A DNA stretch of 64,000 nucleotides, from positions 67,624,501 to 67,688,500 of the forward strand of contig NC_080588.1 of NCBI RefSeq assembly GCF_029962835.1, in the 5' to 3' direction. Position numbers and translations under genes: made by a program. This document shows positions 34,382 through 46,633 of this stretch, piece by piece (position 1 is the stretch's first letter; each line of letters opens with the position of its first letter). The notes below the pieces were generated by a model, which saw nothing but the letters and a program-made list of their open reading frames with translations, was not told the DNA's origin and did not search any database. The DNA is from Magnolia sinica (Eukaryota; Streptophyta; Magnoliopsida; Magnoliales; Magnoliaceae).

Positions 34382-36758
34382 TGTTGAGGGTCAAATATTG
34401 CATATCAGACCCAATTATTACCTGAATTTATGGACATGATACTATTTAATGCACCAGTTTAATCGTGTTTGTGATGCAAGGTGTATTTATGAGCATGGAC
34501 TGAAAAAGGATGCTAAAAGCATGGATTTAACGTTCAGAATGCACCAAGGCAAGGGACGGACTCCAGGGGACAAAGATCAACAAATTTACATGACAAAGAT
34601 CCGAGAAATTCAAGAAATTGAAGCTCAAGTGGCCTGAAAGTCAGCCAGAATGCAAGATCACTGGGTTTCCATCATCTGTTTGGCTCGAAACTTTATACAT
34701 GGCTCGAGGACCAAGAACTAACCGTACACGTCAAATTTCAGCCATTGGATCCTCGTGAAAGTGGCTGAACTAACAGATCAGTCCATAAAATCCTGATTTA
34801 GGGCCCACCCGCTATCTAGATACGCTTTAACTTCGGCCCCCACGGCTCAAATGAAATGGGGAACAAGATGGATGGTGTGGATTTCTCATAATCATTGTAC
34901 AGTGTACATAGTACACTTTTTGCACTAAGAGTGCATGGCAACAGGGACGTCTCTTCTTCAAAACAAACAGAACTCTGTTTCTGGTATGAAACAGAGCCTG
35001 CGGATGATCTCAGTGGGCCATCATCATGGTCCAAATGCTCAATCTGAGCCGTCCATCATGCAGAGGGGCTCGATTTAGCCAAACCCATGTTGATATTATA
35101 CACCCATGCACCCATACATGCTGGTTTCAACGGTCACAAACGGACAGCCCTGCACTGATTGCAGCGTGATTACCACCTTGGCCGCATCCATAACATTCCA
35201 AAGCCGGACACATCTAGCTGAAATTTCGTTGTAAAGACAATTGACGCAGTGGATTTCGAAGATACCAAGTACATGGACCCCACCAATTCTCATCAGAGCC
35301 TTCCGTTTCGGTCTCTGCTGCGAAAGCTTGAACAGGGACTTGCGGCCGATCTCTTTGGGCCAACACCGTGCATCAACGGTCAGATCTGAACCGTTTATGA
35401 GACTCAAACCGCTCCTCTCACTTAGGCCTAGGTGGATAGATTTCAAAATGCATCGGAGATCGGTTTTTGATCGTCCGAACGGAAGATAGACGGAGGAACT
35501 GTTTCAATTGATGGGCTGCACTAAACTTGAGAAAAAATACTCCTTCTCGACTGAAATTTCGAGAGGAATTCTATGGATGGGTCGGATTTCTCGTCTGACA
35601 TCAATCCTAGGCCCACCGACTTCAACAGCGTAAGATTTACGCATTACGCACGGCCAGACGCAAACGACTTTCGTGGGCCATTGTGCGATCGTATTGATGG
35701 TCGGATCCATGATCTGGACCGTACATATGTTACAACAGGTGGCCATAACCCTAGCCAAGATATCAGAATCAAGAGATGAATTGATTTCGCGCCGGAATTC
35801 TTCTCCAGAAGGTGAGTAGTTTCGCATGGCTCTTTCGCACATTACTGGGCTGCGTAAGGGAACTTTCGCATGAAGTTCTTGGACTCGAGCCGACCTACAG
35901 AAGAGTATAAGAGGAGAAGCACATGAGGAGGCCAAGGATGGAAGTGAAGAAAGGAGAAAGGGCAGGGATCTAAGGCTTGGGGCTGGACGTCTACATAGAG
36001 AGTTTGTTTTTTTTAAGTTTTAATTTTTTAATTTTTATTTATTTATTATTAGGTGAGAGATCAAGCCCGATCATGTTGGGCTAAACCTCTTAGCTAGGGC
36101 TAAGAGGTGAAGCTTGTAGCGTGATGGGAGAACTTGTTGCTTGTGCGTTTTGTTTAGATTGAAGGGGTTTTTGATTTAATTTTATTATGGGAATATTTTT
36201 AGTTTTTAATGGCCTGTTGTGACTGAAATTACAATGGGTTTGCAATGGCTTTGAGTATTTCTTTTTCCTTATTTTGATTATGACGTTAGGAAGCCCTGTT
36301 GTTCGCCATCGTCTCCTGGGCATGGTTGGATGGCGGTACCCTTCCTAACCTTCATAATCATCTGATTGGTTGGTAATTAGTTTAATTCTGTTGTTGACTT
36401 TGTCTCCTGGGCATGGTTTGGTGATGGAATCCATTCTAATTCATATACCTTTCACCTCTTGAAAACTATATCAAAGGAAGTCTAATTAATTTCTATGATT
36501 TCTGAAGCAGGCATAAGATCTCCCTGATCCCTACAAGTGGATCCTCTGAATCCCTAGTTTTTCTTCCTCTAAATTCCTTAAGTTTTACATTAATCTCTCA
36601 CCATTATTCATCAATTTATATTTGATTTAGATTGCATCTTAGGCTAGTTCTATTTCTAGTTAGTTTCAGGAAACGTACAAGTTTCAGTCCCTGTGGATTC
36701 GACCTCGGTCTTACCGAGTTTATTACTACATCACAACCCTATACTTGGGGAGTGAACA
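34382..36758 (+). repeat. 3' LTR
   Basis: Starts TGTTGAGGGTC and ends gggagtgaaca. It differs from the 5' LTR by scattered substitutions plus one dense patch at about 34577-34620 (5' counterpart about 28527-28570), where it agrees better with the old solo LTR at 15981. Confidence 0.95.
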
Positions 36759-36854
36759 ACAACCATCATTAAAAACGTCTTGAAGGCTACAAATCAACCT
36801 GATCTTTGGTTTTTTTTTTTCCTTTTATCCAGATTCTTGTGACCTAGTCAATAG

Positions 36855-37031
36855 ATAAAATAGGTATAGGCTCCATTAGGGAGACCTGAAGTTGTCCATA
36901 GTAGCATTGGGGGTGCTGGGCCTGTACATGGATATGATAGGCAGTCCTGGATTCCTGTTTTCAGGCCGGGAGGCCCGAATCTCTGTCTCTTTTTGTATAT
37001 AAATACAATCATACTTAAAAAAAAAAAAGCT
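36855..37031 (+). mobile_element. 5'-truncated LINE-like insertion with poly(A) tail
   Basis: An insert of about 177 bp ends in a 12-A tail. It is flanked by 19-bp copies of cttgtgacctagtcaatag (36836-36854) and cttgtgacctagtaaatag (37032-37050), one mismatch. The end ctctttttgtatataaatac before the poly(A) is typical of plant L1 3' ends. Long duplication plus poly(A) indicates target-primed reverse transcription. It could alternatively be a SINE. Confidence 0.8.
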
Positions 37032-37235
37032 CTTGTGACCTAGTAAATAGGTAGGATGACAATAAACATCATAGTGGGTCCTAAGTTTTTTATGTTGGGA
37101 TTACTATTTCTTATGGTATGGTACACCTCAGACTTGGATCTACCTAATTTTTGGGCTCATGCCCTGTGATGACCTGAAAAAAATGGATGGGATGATAAGA
37201 CATATACATCATGGTGAGTCCCACAAAGCTTTCTA

Positions 37236-37836
37236 GCATCACACAATGCTAATGTTGGTGCAAAATTAGGCCACCCTATGATGCATGTGTTATACAAAGA
37301 GAAACAATTGAGAAAAAAAAAACGTTCATCGTTGCTTTTTTACAGGGCCCATCATGATGATTATGTAAAATACATTTGGACTATTATATGAAATACAAAA
37401 AAAAAAAGAAAAAAAGAAAAGAAAAGGGACAATTTATGTTTCAAGTGGGCCACATTGAGGGAAATAATTTGGAGGGTTGGTGTTGCCTTGTACACTTATT
37501 TCCAATTCCATGGTCCACCTAAATCATTGACGGGGATGGCTTTTGATCCCTATGCCTAAAATTAGGTCACAATGCTTGCAGTAAAATTTAGAAACACATC
37601 ACGGTGAGGCACTGTCAAAGGCATAGTAGGCTTTTCACCGTGGTAAATATCCAACATCAAAGCATCTTCGCATAATTTCATATATATTCTGAGAATATAG
37701 AATATATTCAGAGGAATGTTCATATAAAAATTCCTTTGGAATAAAAGTAAAATTATTTGGCACAGATGCCCAGATTCGAACCCACTACCTCAACACGAGA
37801 GCTGCCTACTGCTATCAATGCAATTGGCATCTAGGG
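37236..37836. other. non-coding repeats, tRNA-like SINE scrap on minus strand
   Basis: Family B-like arms at 37340-37620. At 37765-37835 the minus strand reads attgatagcagtaggcagc, then gtgggttcgaatctggg, which has a B-box-like core and resembles a tRNA-derived SINE. It lacks a complete cloverleaf, so I do not call a tRNA gene. Confidence 0.45.
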
Positions 37837-38045
37837 ACGCGGATTTCCTGCCAAAGCCTTTCGGAGGAAGTTCCTCCGCTGGAATCTTAAGTGGGGCACA
37901 CCGTGATTTTTATGGGACATACACCTGGTCCATTCATTTTGTGATCTCATTTTAGGACTTGAGCCCAAAAGTGAGTAGGATCTAAGACTCAGGGAGCCGC
38001 ACTAAAGGAAAAGATGGGTGTGGAAATTCCTACCGTTGAAACCGT

Positions 38046-38605
38046 TGTCAAACTTTTAAAAGTCTTCAATACGTGGGGCTGCTTGACCAGTCGAGAGGCT
38101 GGCTCGATTGGTTGAGGGTCCACTCAATCGGTCGAGCACCACTCGACTCAAAGTCTAGGGTGCTACTTATTTGGGTGTCCGGGGCACTCGACCGGTTGAG
38201 GCCTCGGCTCGACCAGTCGAGGTTACACAGATTCGAGTCCGGATCTTGTGAGGACTACAAAAATCTGAGGCGGTTTCGCAAGGGTGCGAAAGGAAAGTTT
38301 CCTAAACTATAAATAGGGGTCCCTAGGGCTATTCTAAAGAATTCTAAGGCTTCTTAAATGTATTCTGAAGGGTTCCAGGGTTATCAAAGGGTGTAGCAAG
38401 GGTGAGATTCGAGGTTGTTCGAATCGGGTAAGTCCTCTCTCTTTGTAATTAATGCTTTCATAGTAGAATTCTATCACTTTGTGCTGTGGTTTTTTCCCAC
38501 AAGGGTTTTTCACGTTAAATCCGAGTGTTCTCTTGTGTGCTTGATGCCATTAGATTGCTATCCTAGATCTAGATTTGTGTATTTCCGCAAGACAAAATCC
38601 CAACA
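38046..38605 (+). repeat. 5' LTR of the copia element
   Basis: Contains ctcgaccggttgaggcctcg-type repeated words, a TATA region ctataaataggggtcccta (about 38309) and tgtgctgtggttttttccc. It ends at the PBS junction ccaaca-agtggtatcaaagc. Confidence 0.9.
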
Positions 38606-38656
38606 AGTGGTATCAAAGCAATCGTTGGGGCACAGATCCAAATCTGAGGGATTAGT

Positions 38657-41100
38657 AATAATGGGAAGCACTAGGTATGAGATTGAGAAATACTTAGGGA
38701 AAAATAATTTAGAGTCATGAAAGATCAAGATAATGAGTTCCTTAATCAAGCAAGGTGAAGATGGTGCTCTTGAGAGTGAATGTCTACTATGACTGATGAT
38801 GATTGGAATACTCTTGATAAGAAGGCTTTATCATCGATCCGTTTATATCTCACGGATGAGGTTCTCTACAACGTTATGAGGGAGAAAACTGCGGCTATTT
38901 ATGGGCGAAGTTAGAGGATGTCTATGTGAAAAAATTCTCTGAAAATCGCATGTACTTAAAGCGGCAGTGGTATAACTTTAAGATGGCAGAGGGTGGAGAT
39001 TTCGAGGCTCACATCAGCAACTTTAATAAATTAGTTTGCAAATTACTGTATATGGAGGAAGTGATGAAATATGAAAAATAAGCGTGTATGTTTCTGAATT
39101 CTCTTTCGGCGTTGTATCATTCATTCAAGAACACTGTGTGCAGCACGAATAAAATCTTGAGTGTCGACACCGTTATCTCAGCCATTCAAGGGAAGGCTAT
39201 GAGAAAGCTAAATGGCAATATGAGGACATTTTCTGATGCACTATTTATAGGGGGTAGGAATTCTGAATAAGGTATGAGTTATTCAGGTTTTAGATCTAAA
39301 TCCAAGGGCAAAGGCAAAAGAAAGATAAAGTGCTGGAACTGTGGGAAGGAAGGACATGTGAAGAAGGATTGTGAAAATCCTAAATTGAAGAGAGAAGATT
39401 CTGAGGCTTCATATAGGGAGGCCAATGCTGCCACGTCTGATGGATTGAGTAGATGTGATGGTAATATTTTGTCTGTGTCTACTATCAGACGGCTATACGA
39501 TGATTGTAAGGACGAGTGAATTCTAGACACATGGGCATCTTTTCACATGACTCTTCATCGGAGTTGGTTCACTAGTTACAGGGAGTGCGATGGTGGACAA
39601 GTATTTATGGGCAATGATATTGTCTATAATGTTGTGGCTATTGGTTCAGTGCGCATCAAGATGTTTGATGGGGTAGAGCATACCTTGACTGATGTCAGGC
39701 ATGTTCTTGATTTGAAGCAGAATTTGATTTCTCTTGGTGTGTTTAAGGCAAAAGGATGCAAGTACACAGGTATTGATGGTGCTCTTAAAGTATCTAAGGG
39801 GGCACGGGTGATCATGAAAGCGCAACGACTCAATAATGTTTACAGGTTGATCGAGAGCACTTCAAAAGGTGGAGCTGCAGTGGATGTAGCGGATTCCACC
39901 TCTGCACGTGTGTGGCATGCTGGACATGACCACATGAGCGGGTAGGGTAGGAAGGCTGAGACGCACGCATAGGGATACAGGGCAGGTGGAGTAGCCACCC
40001 GTGAGAAGAATTATACGGCATGATCGCAGGATATCGGCGAGGTACATAGACGGCTCCAATATCGCAGGGGATTCATCCTCTATTCAAATGGCTTTAGGTG
40101 AGCCTGATGCTGAGAAGTGAAAGGTGACTATGGGTGATGTAATGAATTCGTTATACCAGACCGATATATGGGAGTGGGTGGAGCTTCAAGTGGGCCGGAG
40201 AGCGGTTGGATGCAGGTGGATCTTCAGGAGGATACAACATAAATATAGGGCAAGGTTGGTAGCAAAGAGTTATGCTCAGAGAGAAGGGATCGGCTTCTCA
40301 GAGATATTCGCACTAACAGTATAGCATGTGTTTATTAGATCCATAATTGGCGCTGATTGGCTAATGTGATCTTGAACTGGAAGGATAGATGTGGAGACTG
40401 CACTTATGCAAGGGAAAGTGAAGAGCAGATCTACATGAAGCAACCAGAGCGATTCAAAGTTAAACGGGCTGAGAAAATACTTTGCAGGAGGTTGTGGTTC
40501 GACCTGTTGCCTAGGCAGCGGTTTGATTTCTTCATGGTGAGTCAGGGATTGATGACATATAGATCGCCAATTATGACATGTCTGAAATTAATGTACTAAA
40601 GACTTGGTTAAGTGGGACATTCAGGATGAATGATCGGGGGGTTGCAAAGATGGTTCTCGACATTGAGACTGAAAGAGGAGTAGGCTTTGGTAATCACATG
40701 AGAAATACTTTATGTGTAGGTATTAATCAAGGATGTGATGGGCCAGGTAAAGCCAGAGAGCATTCCCTACGCGTCTCTCCTCAAGTTTTCCTTAGGATAT
40801 GTCCCAGAACAGATGAGAAAAAGCAGGATATCTCATAAGCCTTATTCGAATGCAGTTGGCAGTATATGCCATGGTATGGATTAAACTGGTTATTTCACAA
40901 GCTATTAGTGTTGTGAGCAAGTACCCCGGCAAGCAATATTGGGTAGCGGTGAGATAGTAAGAAGACTACGTCTTTCCTTTTGAGAAGACAAGAGCAAAGG
41001 TGGTTGAACACATGGATTTTGATCTGGCAAACATGCTCACTTAGATCGTTCCTGCAGAGAAGTTCAAGTTCAGAGAAGTTCAAGTTCTGTGTAACTTCTC
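38657..41100 (+). pseudogene. copia gag-pol remnant with dead protease and deleted integrase
   Basis: Gag begins MGSTRYEIEKYLGKNN and soon hits stops; frameshifts break the UBN2 region. The zinc knuckle is intact (39331-39372, CWNCGKEGHVKKDC). The protease active site reads DTWA at 39526-39537 where DTGA is required. The sequence then jumps from the pre-integrase region (VWHAGHDHMSG, 39945) to the reverse transcriptase start (GRRAVGCRWIFRRI, about 40195), so the integrase is gone. RT pieces follow in changing frames (EQIYMKQPERFKVK, MSEINVLKTWLSGTF), and an SHKPYSNAVGS-like piece lies near 40840. Not functional. Confidence 0.88.
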
Positions 41101-41217
41101 TGGACTTGGCGATGTCATAAAAGAAGGATAGAGTGTGTACAAGAAACTATGATGCAGATATAAGAGAAGAGGGCAGCAAGATATACAATTGAAGATTGAA
41201 GACTTGGTGGAGATTAT

Positions 41218-41757
41218 TGTCAGCCTTTTAAAAGTCTTCAATACTTGGGGCTGCTCGACCGGTTGAGAGGCTGGCTCGACTGGTCGAGCACCACTCGACT
41301 CAAAGTCTAGCGTGCTACTTATTTGGATGTTCGGGGCACTTGACCAGTCAAGGGGATGACTTGACCAGTCAAGGTTACGCAGATTTGAGTCTGGATCTTG
41401 TGCGGACTGCAGAAATCTGAGGTGGTTTCACAAGGGTGCGAAAGGAAAGTTTCCTAAACTATAAATAGGGGTCCTTAGGGCTATTCTAAAGAATTCTAAG
41501 GCTTCTTAGACATATTCTAAAGGGTTCTAGGGTTATCAAAGGGTGTAGCAAGGGTGAGATTCGAGGTTGTTCGAATCGGGTAAGTCCTCTCTCTTTGTAA
41601 TTGATGCTTTCATAGTGGAATTTTGTTGCTTTGTGTCGTGGTTTTTTTTCGCAAGGGTTTTTCATGTTAAATCTGCGTGTTCTCTTGTGTGCTTGGTGCC
41701 GTTGGATTACTATCCTAGATCTAGATCTGTGCGATTTCGCAGGCCAAAATCCCAACA
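41218..41757 (+). repeat. 3' LTR of the copia element
   Basis: Starts tgtcagccttttaaaagtc and ends aaaatcccaaca. It is about 20 bp shorter than the 5' LTR and visibly diverged from it by many C/T and G/A differences, so the insertion is older than the 28.3-kb element. Confidence 0.88.
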
Positions 41758-42075
41758 GAAACTACAGTGATGTTTACATGCCATCCATATCGTTCATAAC
41801 ATCATTCCTTTTGGGATGAACTGAAAACACACATATATTATCCTTGTTTAAAACTTACGTGGCCCCACAAATATTTTAGCTGTGGACATTCAATCCTCAC
41901 ATTTTCGGCCCACTTGATTATTGGATCTAGCTCATTTTTGTGTAAAAGTCCTAGAATGAGCTAACAAAACGGATAGACGGGGTTAATTTCTCACAAACAT
42001 TACAGTGGGCCCCACCTAGGTTCCCCACTAAGGAACTTCCTGTGAAAGCCTTTCAGGAAATCCACGTCTGGCATT

Positions 42076-42490
42076 TTGTAGCATATATGCGAAGTTCTAT
42101 AACTGAGAAGGTCTCAAGTCCAACTGGTTGGACCACAGTTACTGTCTAACAAGCTGAGTCTCTTGTTGGGTGGACTACATCATGGAAAATGGCCGATAGT
42201 AACTGATATAATTAAGAAATATATATATATATATATATATATAGGTATATCCTATTTAATGAATGGATTGGGCCGATTATGCTCAGATGGTATACTCGTC
42301 GTGGATCCCACTTTTTGGATGGGTCAAACACATACATATGTGACAGGTGGAAATCGATTCACTGCTTGGGTCAATCAAGAGGCATGGTTTTAATACTCAA
42401 AAGAACGAGTCTCATACAACTCATCCAAGTCGACTTGAATTTAGTTTGATACCATGACTCGCCCTCCTGTGTCACCCCTGACTCAGGTGA
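42076..42490. other. non-coding flank of the CACTA element
   Basis: A short (TA)n run at 42219-42243 and part of a family B-like arm. No gene is visible. Confidence 0.5.
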
Positions 42491-42597
42491 CACTACAATA
42501 AAGTGCGGCATTGCCGACCCTTTTTTTCGAGTGCCCAACGTGCACTGCCGGCAAAGGGCGCCGAACATATTAATAACCCTAATCGGCTCCTTCATTT

Positions 42598-42645
<48 letters not shown>

Positions 42646-43060
42646 TGTGTGGTGTTTCCGCCCCCGTTCCTCTCTTTCCCTCTCTTTCTCTCTCCCGATC
42701 TCCGCTCTGATTCTTCTCTCTCTCTCTCTCTCTCTCTCACGGCTGCTTTGGGATCTCTCTAGCTGCAGCAACCTGATACCCCATTAAGTATCTAGATCTG
42801 CTACTCTCTTGTTTCCTAGGGTTTTGGATCTATTTTCTGCACTTTGCAAGGTTTTTTTTGACTAGTTATGGTGGGGATTTACTAGATCTAGAACTAGGGT
42901 TTGGATTTCAGAAAATTCAAGTGAGAAGATGCTTTTTCTTTTTCCATTTTTCGTCTATGGATTTCTCATTTATTTTTCAGGACTTTCTCCTCTTGTGAGC
43001 TAAGAGAGTAAAAAGACAGATCCGGATCTCATTCCACGCTCTTCCATCTCCAATTTAAGG
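42598..43060 (+). promoter_or_regulatory. leader-like CT-rich region inside the CACTA element
   Basis: (CT)14(GT)11 at 42601-42652, a second (TC)n at 42714-42739, then ctagggttttggatct and tctctagctgcagcaacctg. This has the look of a plant 5' leader and first intron. It may be a captured gene start able to drive transcription through the following pieces; inference only. Confidence 0.4.
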
Positions 43061-45933
43061 TACTGCCCTTTTCCAACTCACTCACTCACTCATTTCAAAA
43101 CCCTAGATTTCTACTCCTATTTCTCCAAATTTCTTCCCATATCCCAACTTCCTGGCGAGATTCGACGATGTTACTTTGGATTTTGGTTTCGCTTTCTAAA
43201 TTCCTGCAATTCTCTCCCATTGATATGATTTTTCAATAAATCTGCGTTTGCAATTGAATGGTTTTCGGTAGCAGTGGATCCAGCTTGGTGATCCATGCCA
43301 TTTATCTGATGGGCCGCACTCTTGGATGGGGATGCCTAGAAAGCTCTTGGATTGGAAGATCCTGACCTTTTAACCGTTGTAATATTTTCTGTTGGATGTG
43401 GACTGTTGCTGTACTCTCTGCTTCACAATCCATTCAAAGGCCATTTGTAAGAGGTTCAGGATCTTCCAATCTGGCTGATTCTCATTTCTCAAGAGTGTGT
43501 TTTCTGCATTTGGGCCCTCTATGTAGTGGGTTAGATTTTTGTGGTGGGACCCACATCACCCACCTGGCTGGAGCACAACTCGATATCCCACATGTGTATG
43601 CCCGCCTGTAACAGGTGCATGTGGGCGTTGTATTTAGTAAAGCTCCTCATTTTCCTCTTTCGTGCTAACCCTTCTTCTGTTAACAGAGTTTTCAGGTCCT
43701 ATTTTGTGAATCTGAAGCCTTTACTAATTTAAAGTCTGGATGTAAGTTTTTCGATTTTGGTGGTGGTTTTGTTTCACAAACAGTTACAATCTGTAAATCC
43801 TTATTGTGATGAAAACATGGATGTTTTGTGCTCTGTACCTGTTTCATACAAATGAGGCAGTAGGTTTGGTTATTAGTACCCCATGCCTACAAAATCTCCC
43901 TGTATGTCTTACTGAAAGTCAAATGGTAGTAGATATGTGCACTGTTTGATTTACAGGGAGAACGCTTTTGTAACATTATTATTATTATTATTTATTTTTC
44001 TTACTGAATGCAAGATCAGTATATACTGGGGTGGATTTTTGTAAAAGGCTGCGCGGTGTCTCAGTTATTAGAAGGTAGACTGTCATAGTTTGTTGCGAGT
44101 TCTATTATCAGTATTATTTCCACCTTTTTAAGTACTGAACATGAAGAACATCTTATTTATGCAATACCTCTTCCCATTTTTCTGAACCACTCGCTCTTTG
44201 AATGAGTGGATTTTATTTGGATCAAGAGGTCATGATCTAATGAGTTTCTGGGTTACTTGGATGACACATTCTTTTTAGTTTTTGAAATGTATGTGCTGGT
44301 AAGAATGCCAATCAATGGAATCTAGGACTTTTGCATGATATGAAACATTTTTTTCCTTTCAGGTTCCATCTTTGTTATTATTTGCTGCAATTTTATTTAT
44401 TTATTTATTATATATTTGTGGATCTTTTTTGGACTGGATTAAGTGGGTCTGGATTGTATTATTAGAGTGGTTCTTTCACCTGCAACATTATAAATAAAGT
44501 GGTGTAGAGAGATCTTTTTACACTTTTTCTTCTGCTTAAATAACACGCCAATTATCCGAGATGGTAAGGGCTACTATGAGTCACCCACCATACAGCACAA
44601 AGCAAAATCAAAACCAGGGAAAAACTGGTCCTGGACAAGAATAAACAGATGGTACCATCATAGCTAGCCCAAAACACATGACCTGCACTAAAACCAAAAA
44701 GACCCAATGCAGAAACAAGGAGACTTAGCAGCTGCCAATGCAATGACCAACATAGACATGTCCAACACCTATTGCCTCCAAGGAGAACATCCCCGTGTGC
44801 AGTCTACTTGAGTTGGATATGTCTCATTTTTGGGCTCATACCATAAAAATGATTTGGCAGAATGGATAGACGGCATGGATAAAACAGGTACATCACAATC
44901 AATCCCATAGAGCCCTTGCCTTGCTCGAAGCCATCCAAGCAAGTTATGCTTGGAGGACCAATAAAATAGTGCCACATCATAACCCAATGAATTCACTGTT
45001 ACCTGGCCACGCCGAGCTTATCAAAAAAAAAATCTAACTTCTCATTTATATTCCTATTTTTAACTATTTCATCATTTATAAGGAGCCTTAGTCTTAATAT
45101 TAACCCTTTGAAAATTATTGGCCACCTGAAAATTACAGAGAACTCGTAGCGATTGGCACAATCAAAGTATCTGAAAAGCCCATGGACACCAATTTTCTAC
45201 ATCCCATTACTGGGAGCCCATATAACCGCACCCACCGTGATGTGTTTATACAATCCATCTAGCCACTGTGCCAGCTCGCGTTAGGAGGTTCCAGGGTATA
45301 AAACTCCCCTACCTTCTGCTACATAAGCTCATCACCAAAAAGGGATTCTCCATAACCGCTTGCTACACTGGCTCATCTCAATCACCGCCGACAGAAAATG
45401 GCTAATAAAAGGACCTTAATGATGGTACAGTTATTTTCATGGGCAAAACTGCGTCATGACCGTATGTCAAAGCAAATGGCTAATGATGGTATGCTTTAAT
45501 AATCTGGTTGAACTGCCAACCTTGCAAGACTTGACAACGCTTCTTTCTCAAGTAGAACTTAATCATTTATAATTTTCCGGTTGTTTCTAGATGTTGCATG
45601 AGAATGATGATGATATAAAGCTCCTCTTGGAAATGAGTTAAAAACAGGGGAATTAGCTGGTCTTCATGCAGAATGTCTCACAGACATATGGATAGGGAGA
45701 GAGGTTCATCTCTCTCTCTCTCTGGCTTTGCGTGTGTGTGTCTACATACATACATATGTAAATCATAGTCTGCACATTTTCAACTTCACCTTTTTTCCTT
45801 TATCAATCAGGTTGTTAATTATCAAAATGTGAGAAGATCTACATTTTGGAGGACTATTTATTGTACATATTTTGTATCAGATGGGCATTTATTGATTTAA
45901 GTCCAGGCCCTTTTTCTTGGTGTCCATCTGTAG
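43061..45933. other. CACTA interior, no gene identified
   Basis: Intron-like AT-rich DNA. A dispersed repeat phrase is seen at 43290-43370 (ggtgatccatgccatttatc), and a family B-like right arm at 44800-44910 (gggctcataccataaaaatg). I see no recognisable coding segment. Confidence 0.45.
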
Positions 45934-46633
45934 GTGGAGAAGGTGTGTGCACAGAACTTAATTTACCAAATGTGGGGAAAACCATTGGTGCAATTGCAGG
46001 TATTGCTGCTCAGTGAACTTCCATAATTAGTCATGCATTTTTTATGATTTGCATAGTTATGTAAAAGCATGAGTCCAAAGCATTTGGTAACTGTTACTGC
46101 AGTGGCATCTGTTGAGGTTTTTTTAAGAGGTGGCGTCTATTGAGTTCCAATAATTTGTTACCAATTGAGTGTTAAACTTTTTAGGAGTTGAATTATGTCA
46201 TTGTTAGCATGTAATATTGCTTGGATGAAGCAGGCTGCTCTTATTATTATTATTATTTGAAGGATGAACTTTATTAGAAGGCACTCAGGTCAGCGACTCA
46301 TGCTTGAATCTCCCTAATTACCTAAAAAGCAATTATACACTTTGAGCTTCTACCAATTGGAGGGTAGTGGCTTCAAATTCAATATTTTATTTTTATTTTT
46401 ATGTTTTTTTTTTTTTTTTTTTGGAGCAGAGTGCATATCTTGATTGTCCCCCCTCCCATTTTTAAACTAAACAAGTCTTTGATCATAAGTTTGATAATTG
46501 CTGTGTTTAGTGTCTTAGATGTACTCTCTCTCTCTCTGATGATGTGTTGTCACCATGTGTGCAGGCTTTGTGGGGGCCTTTTCTGTTGCTAGTCAAGGAG
46601 TAGCTCTTGGTGTTTGTCCCATGCTTGCTACAG
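45934..46633 (+). pseudogene. two possible captured exons of unknown origin
   Basis: 45934-45999 is open in two frames and bounded by an AG before and a GTATTG after. 46565-46633 is bounded by gtgtgcag and gttctt and can read GFVGAFSVASQGVALG. Both look like small exons with splice borders, but I cannot assign either. Grouped because neither is secure alone. Confidence 0.35.

Larger units (their letters stand above)
28332..36758 (+). mobile_element. complete non-autonomous LTR retrotransposon (Athila-type primer site)
   Basis: Two LTRs of 2378 and 2377 bp bound a 3.67-kb interior. The element is flanked by a perfect duplication ACAAC (28327-28331 and 36759-36763). A primer site for tRNA-Asp and a polypurine tract are in place. 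The interior encodes one long acidic ORF; no protease, integrase, reverse transcriptase or RNase H motif is visible in any frame. It must rely on another element's enzymes. The LTRs are about 97-98 % identical by eye, so the insertion is fairly recent. Confidence 0.93.
27935..37235. mobile_element. palindromic family B element hosting three insertions
   Basis: Left arm pieces (gtggaccccaccataatgtg at about 27980, tttatccatgttattcatcc, tgaccccaaaaatgaggc) continue across a SINE, a complete LTR retrotransposon and a LINE-like insertion. The right arm (cagacttggatctacctaat, ttgggctcatgccct, catcatggtgagtcccaca) ends near 37235. Removing each insertion with one copy of its duplication joins the arms smoothly, e.g. 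gtgattgaaacaac to aaccatcattaaaaac. The outer limits are approximate. Confidence 0.7.
38046..41757 (+). mobile_element. internally deleted copia element (Tork/TNT1-like)
   Basis: LTRs at 38046-38605 and 41218-41757 start TGTCA and end cccaaca. A Met-tRNA primer site tggtatcaaagc lies at 38608-38619, and a purine tract ggtggagat sits just before the 3' LTR. GAAAC occurs directly after the element (41758-41762) and at 38038-38042 on the left, three bases before the LTR start. That is probably the target duplication with slight end erosion. The interior is only 2.6 kb and lacks the integrase. It belongs to the same LTR family as the solo LTR that broke UGT pseudogene 1. Confidence 0.9.
37837..42075. 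mobile_element. family B MITE split by a copia element
   Basis: The left end gacgcggatttcctgccaaa, then tcggaggaagttcct (37837-37890) is inverted at the right: aggaacttcctgtgaaagcc, then caggaaatccacgtctggc (about 42030-42072). The two halves (37837-38042 and 41763-42075) become a normal palindromic element of about 520 bp once the copia insertion is removed. Confidence 0.75.

Noticed and set aside
37765-37835. tRNA gene on the minus strand
   Set aside because: A B-box-like gggttcgaatc is present, but a full acceptor stem and cloverleaf are not; more likely a SINE or tRNA relic.
44552-44996. Minus-strand frames within the CACTA interior
   Set aside because: They overlap a family B-like repeat arm and show no known domain.
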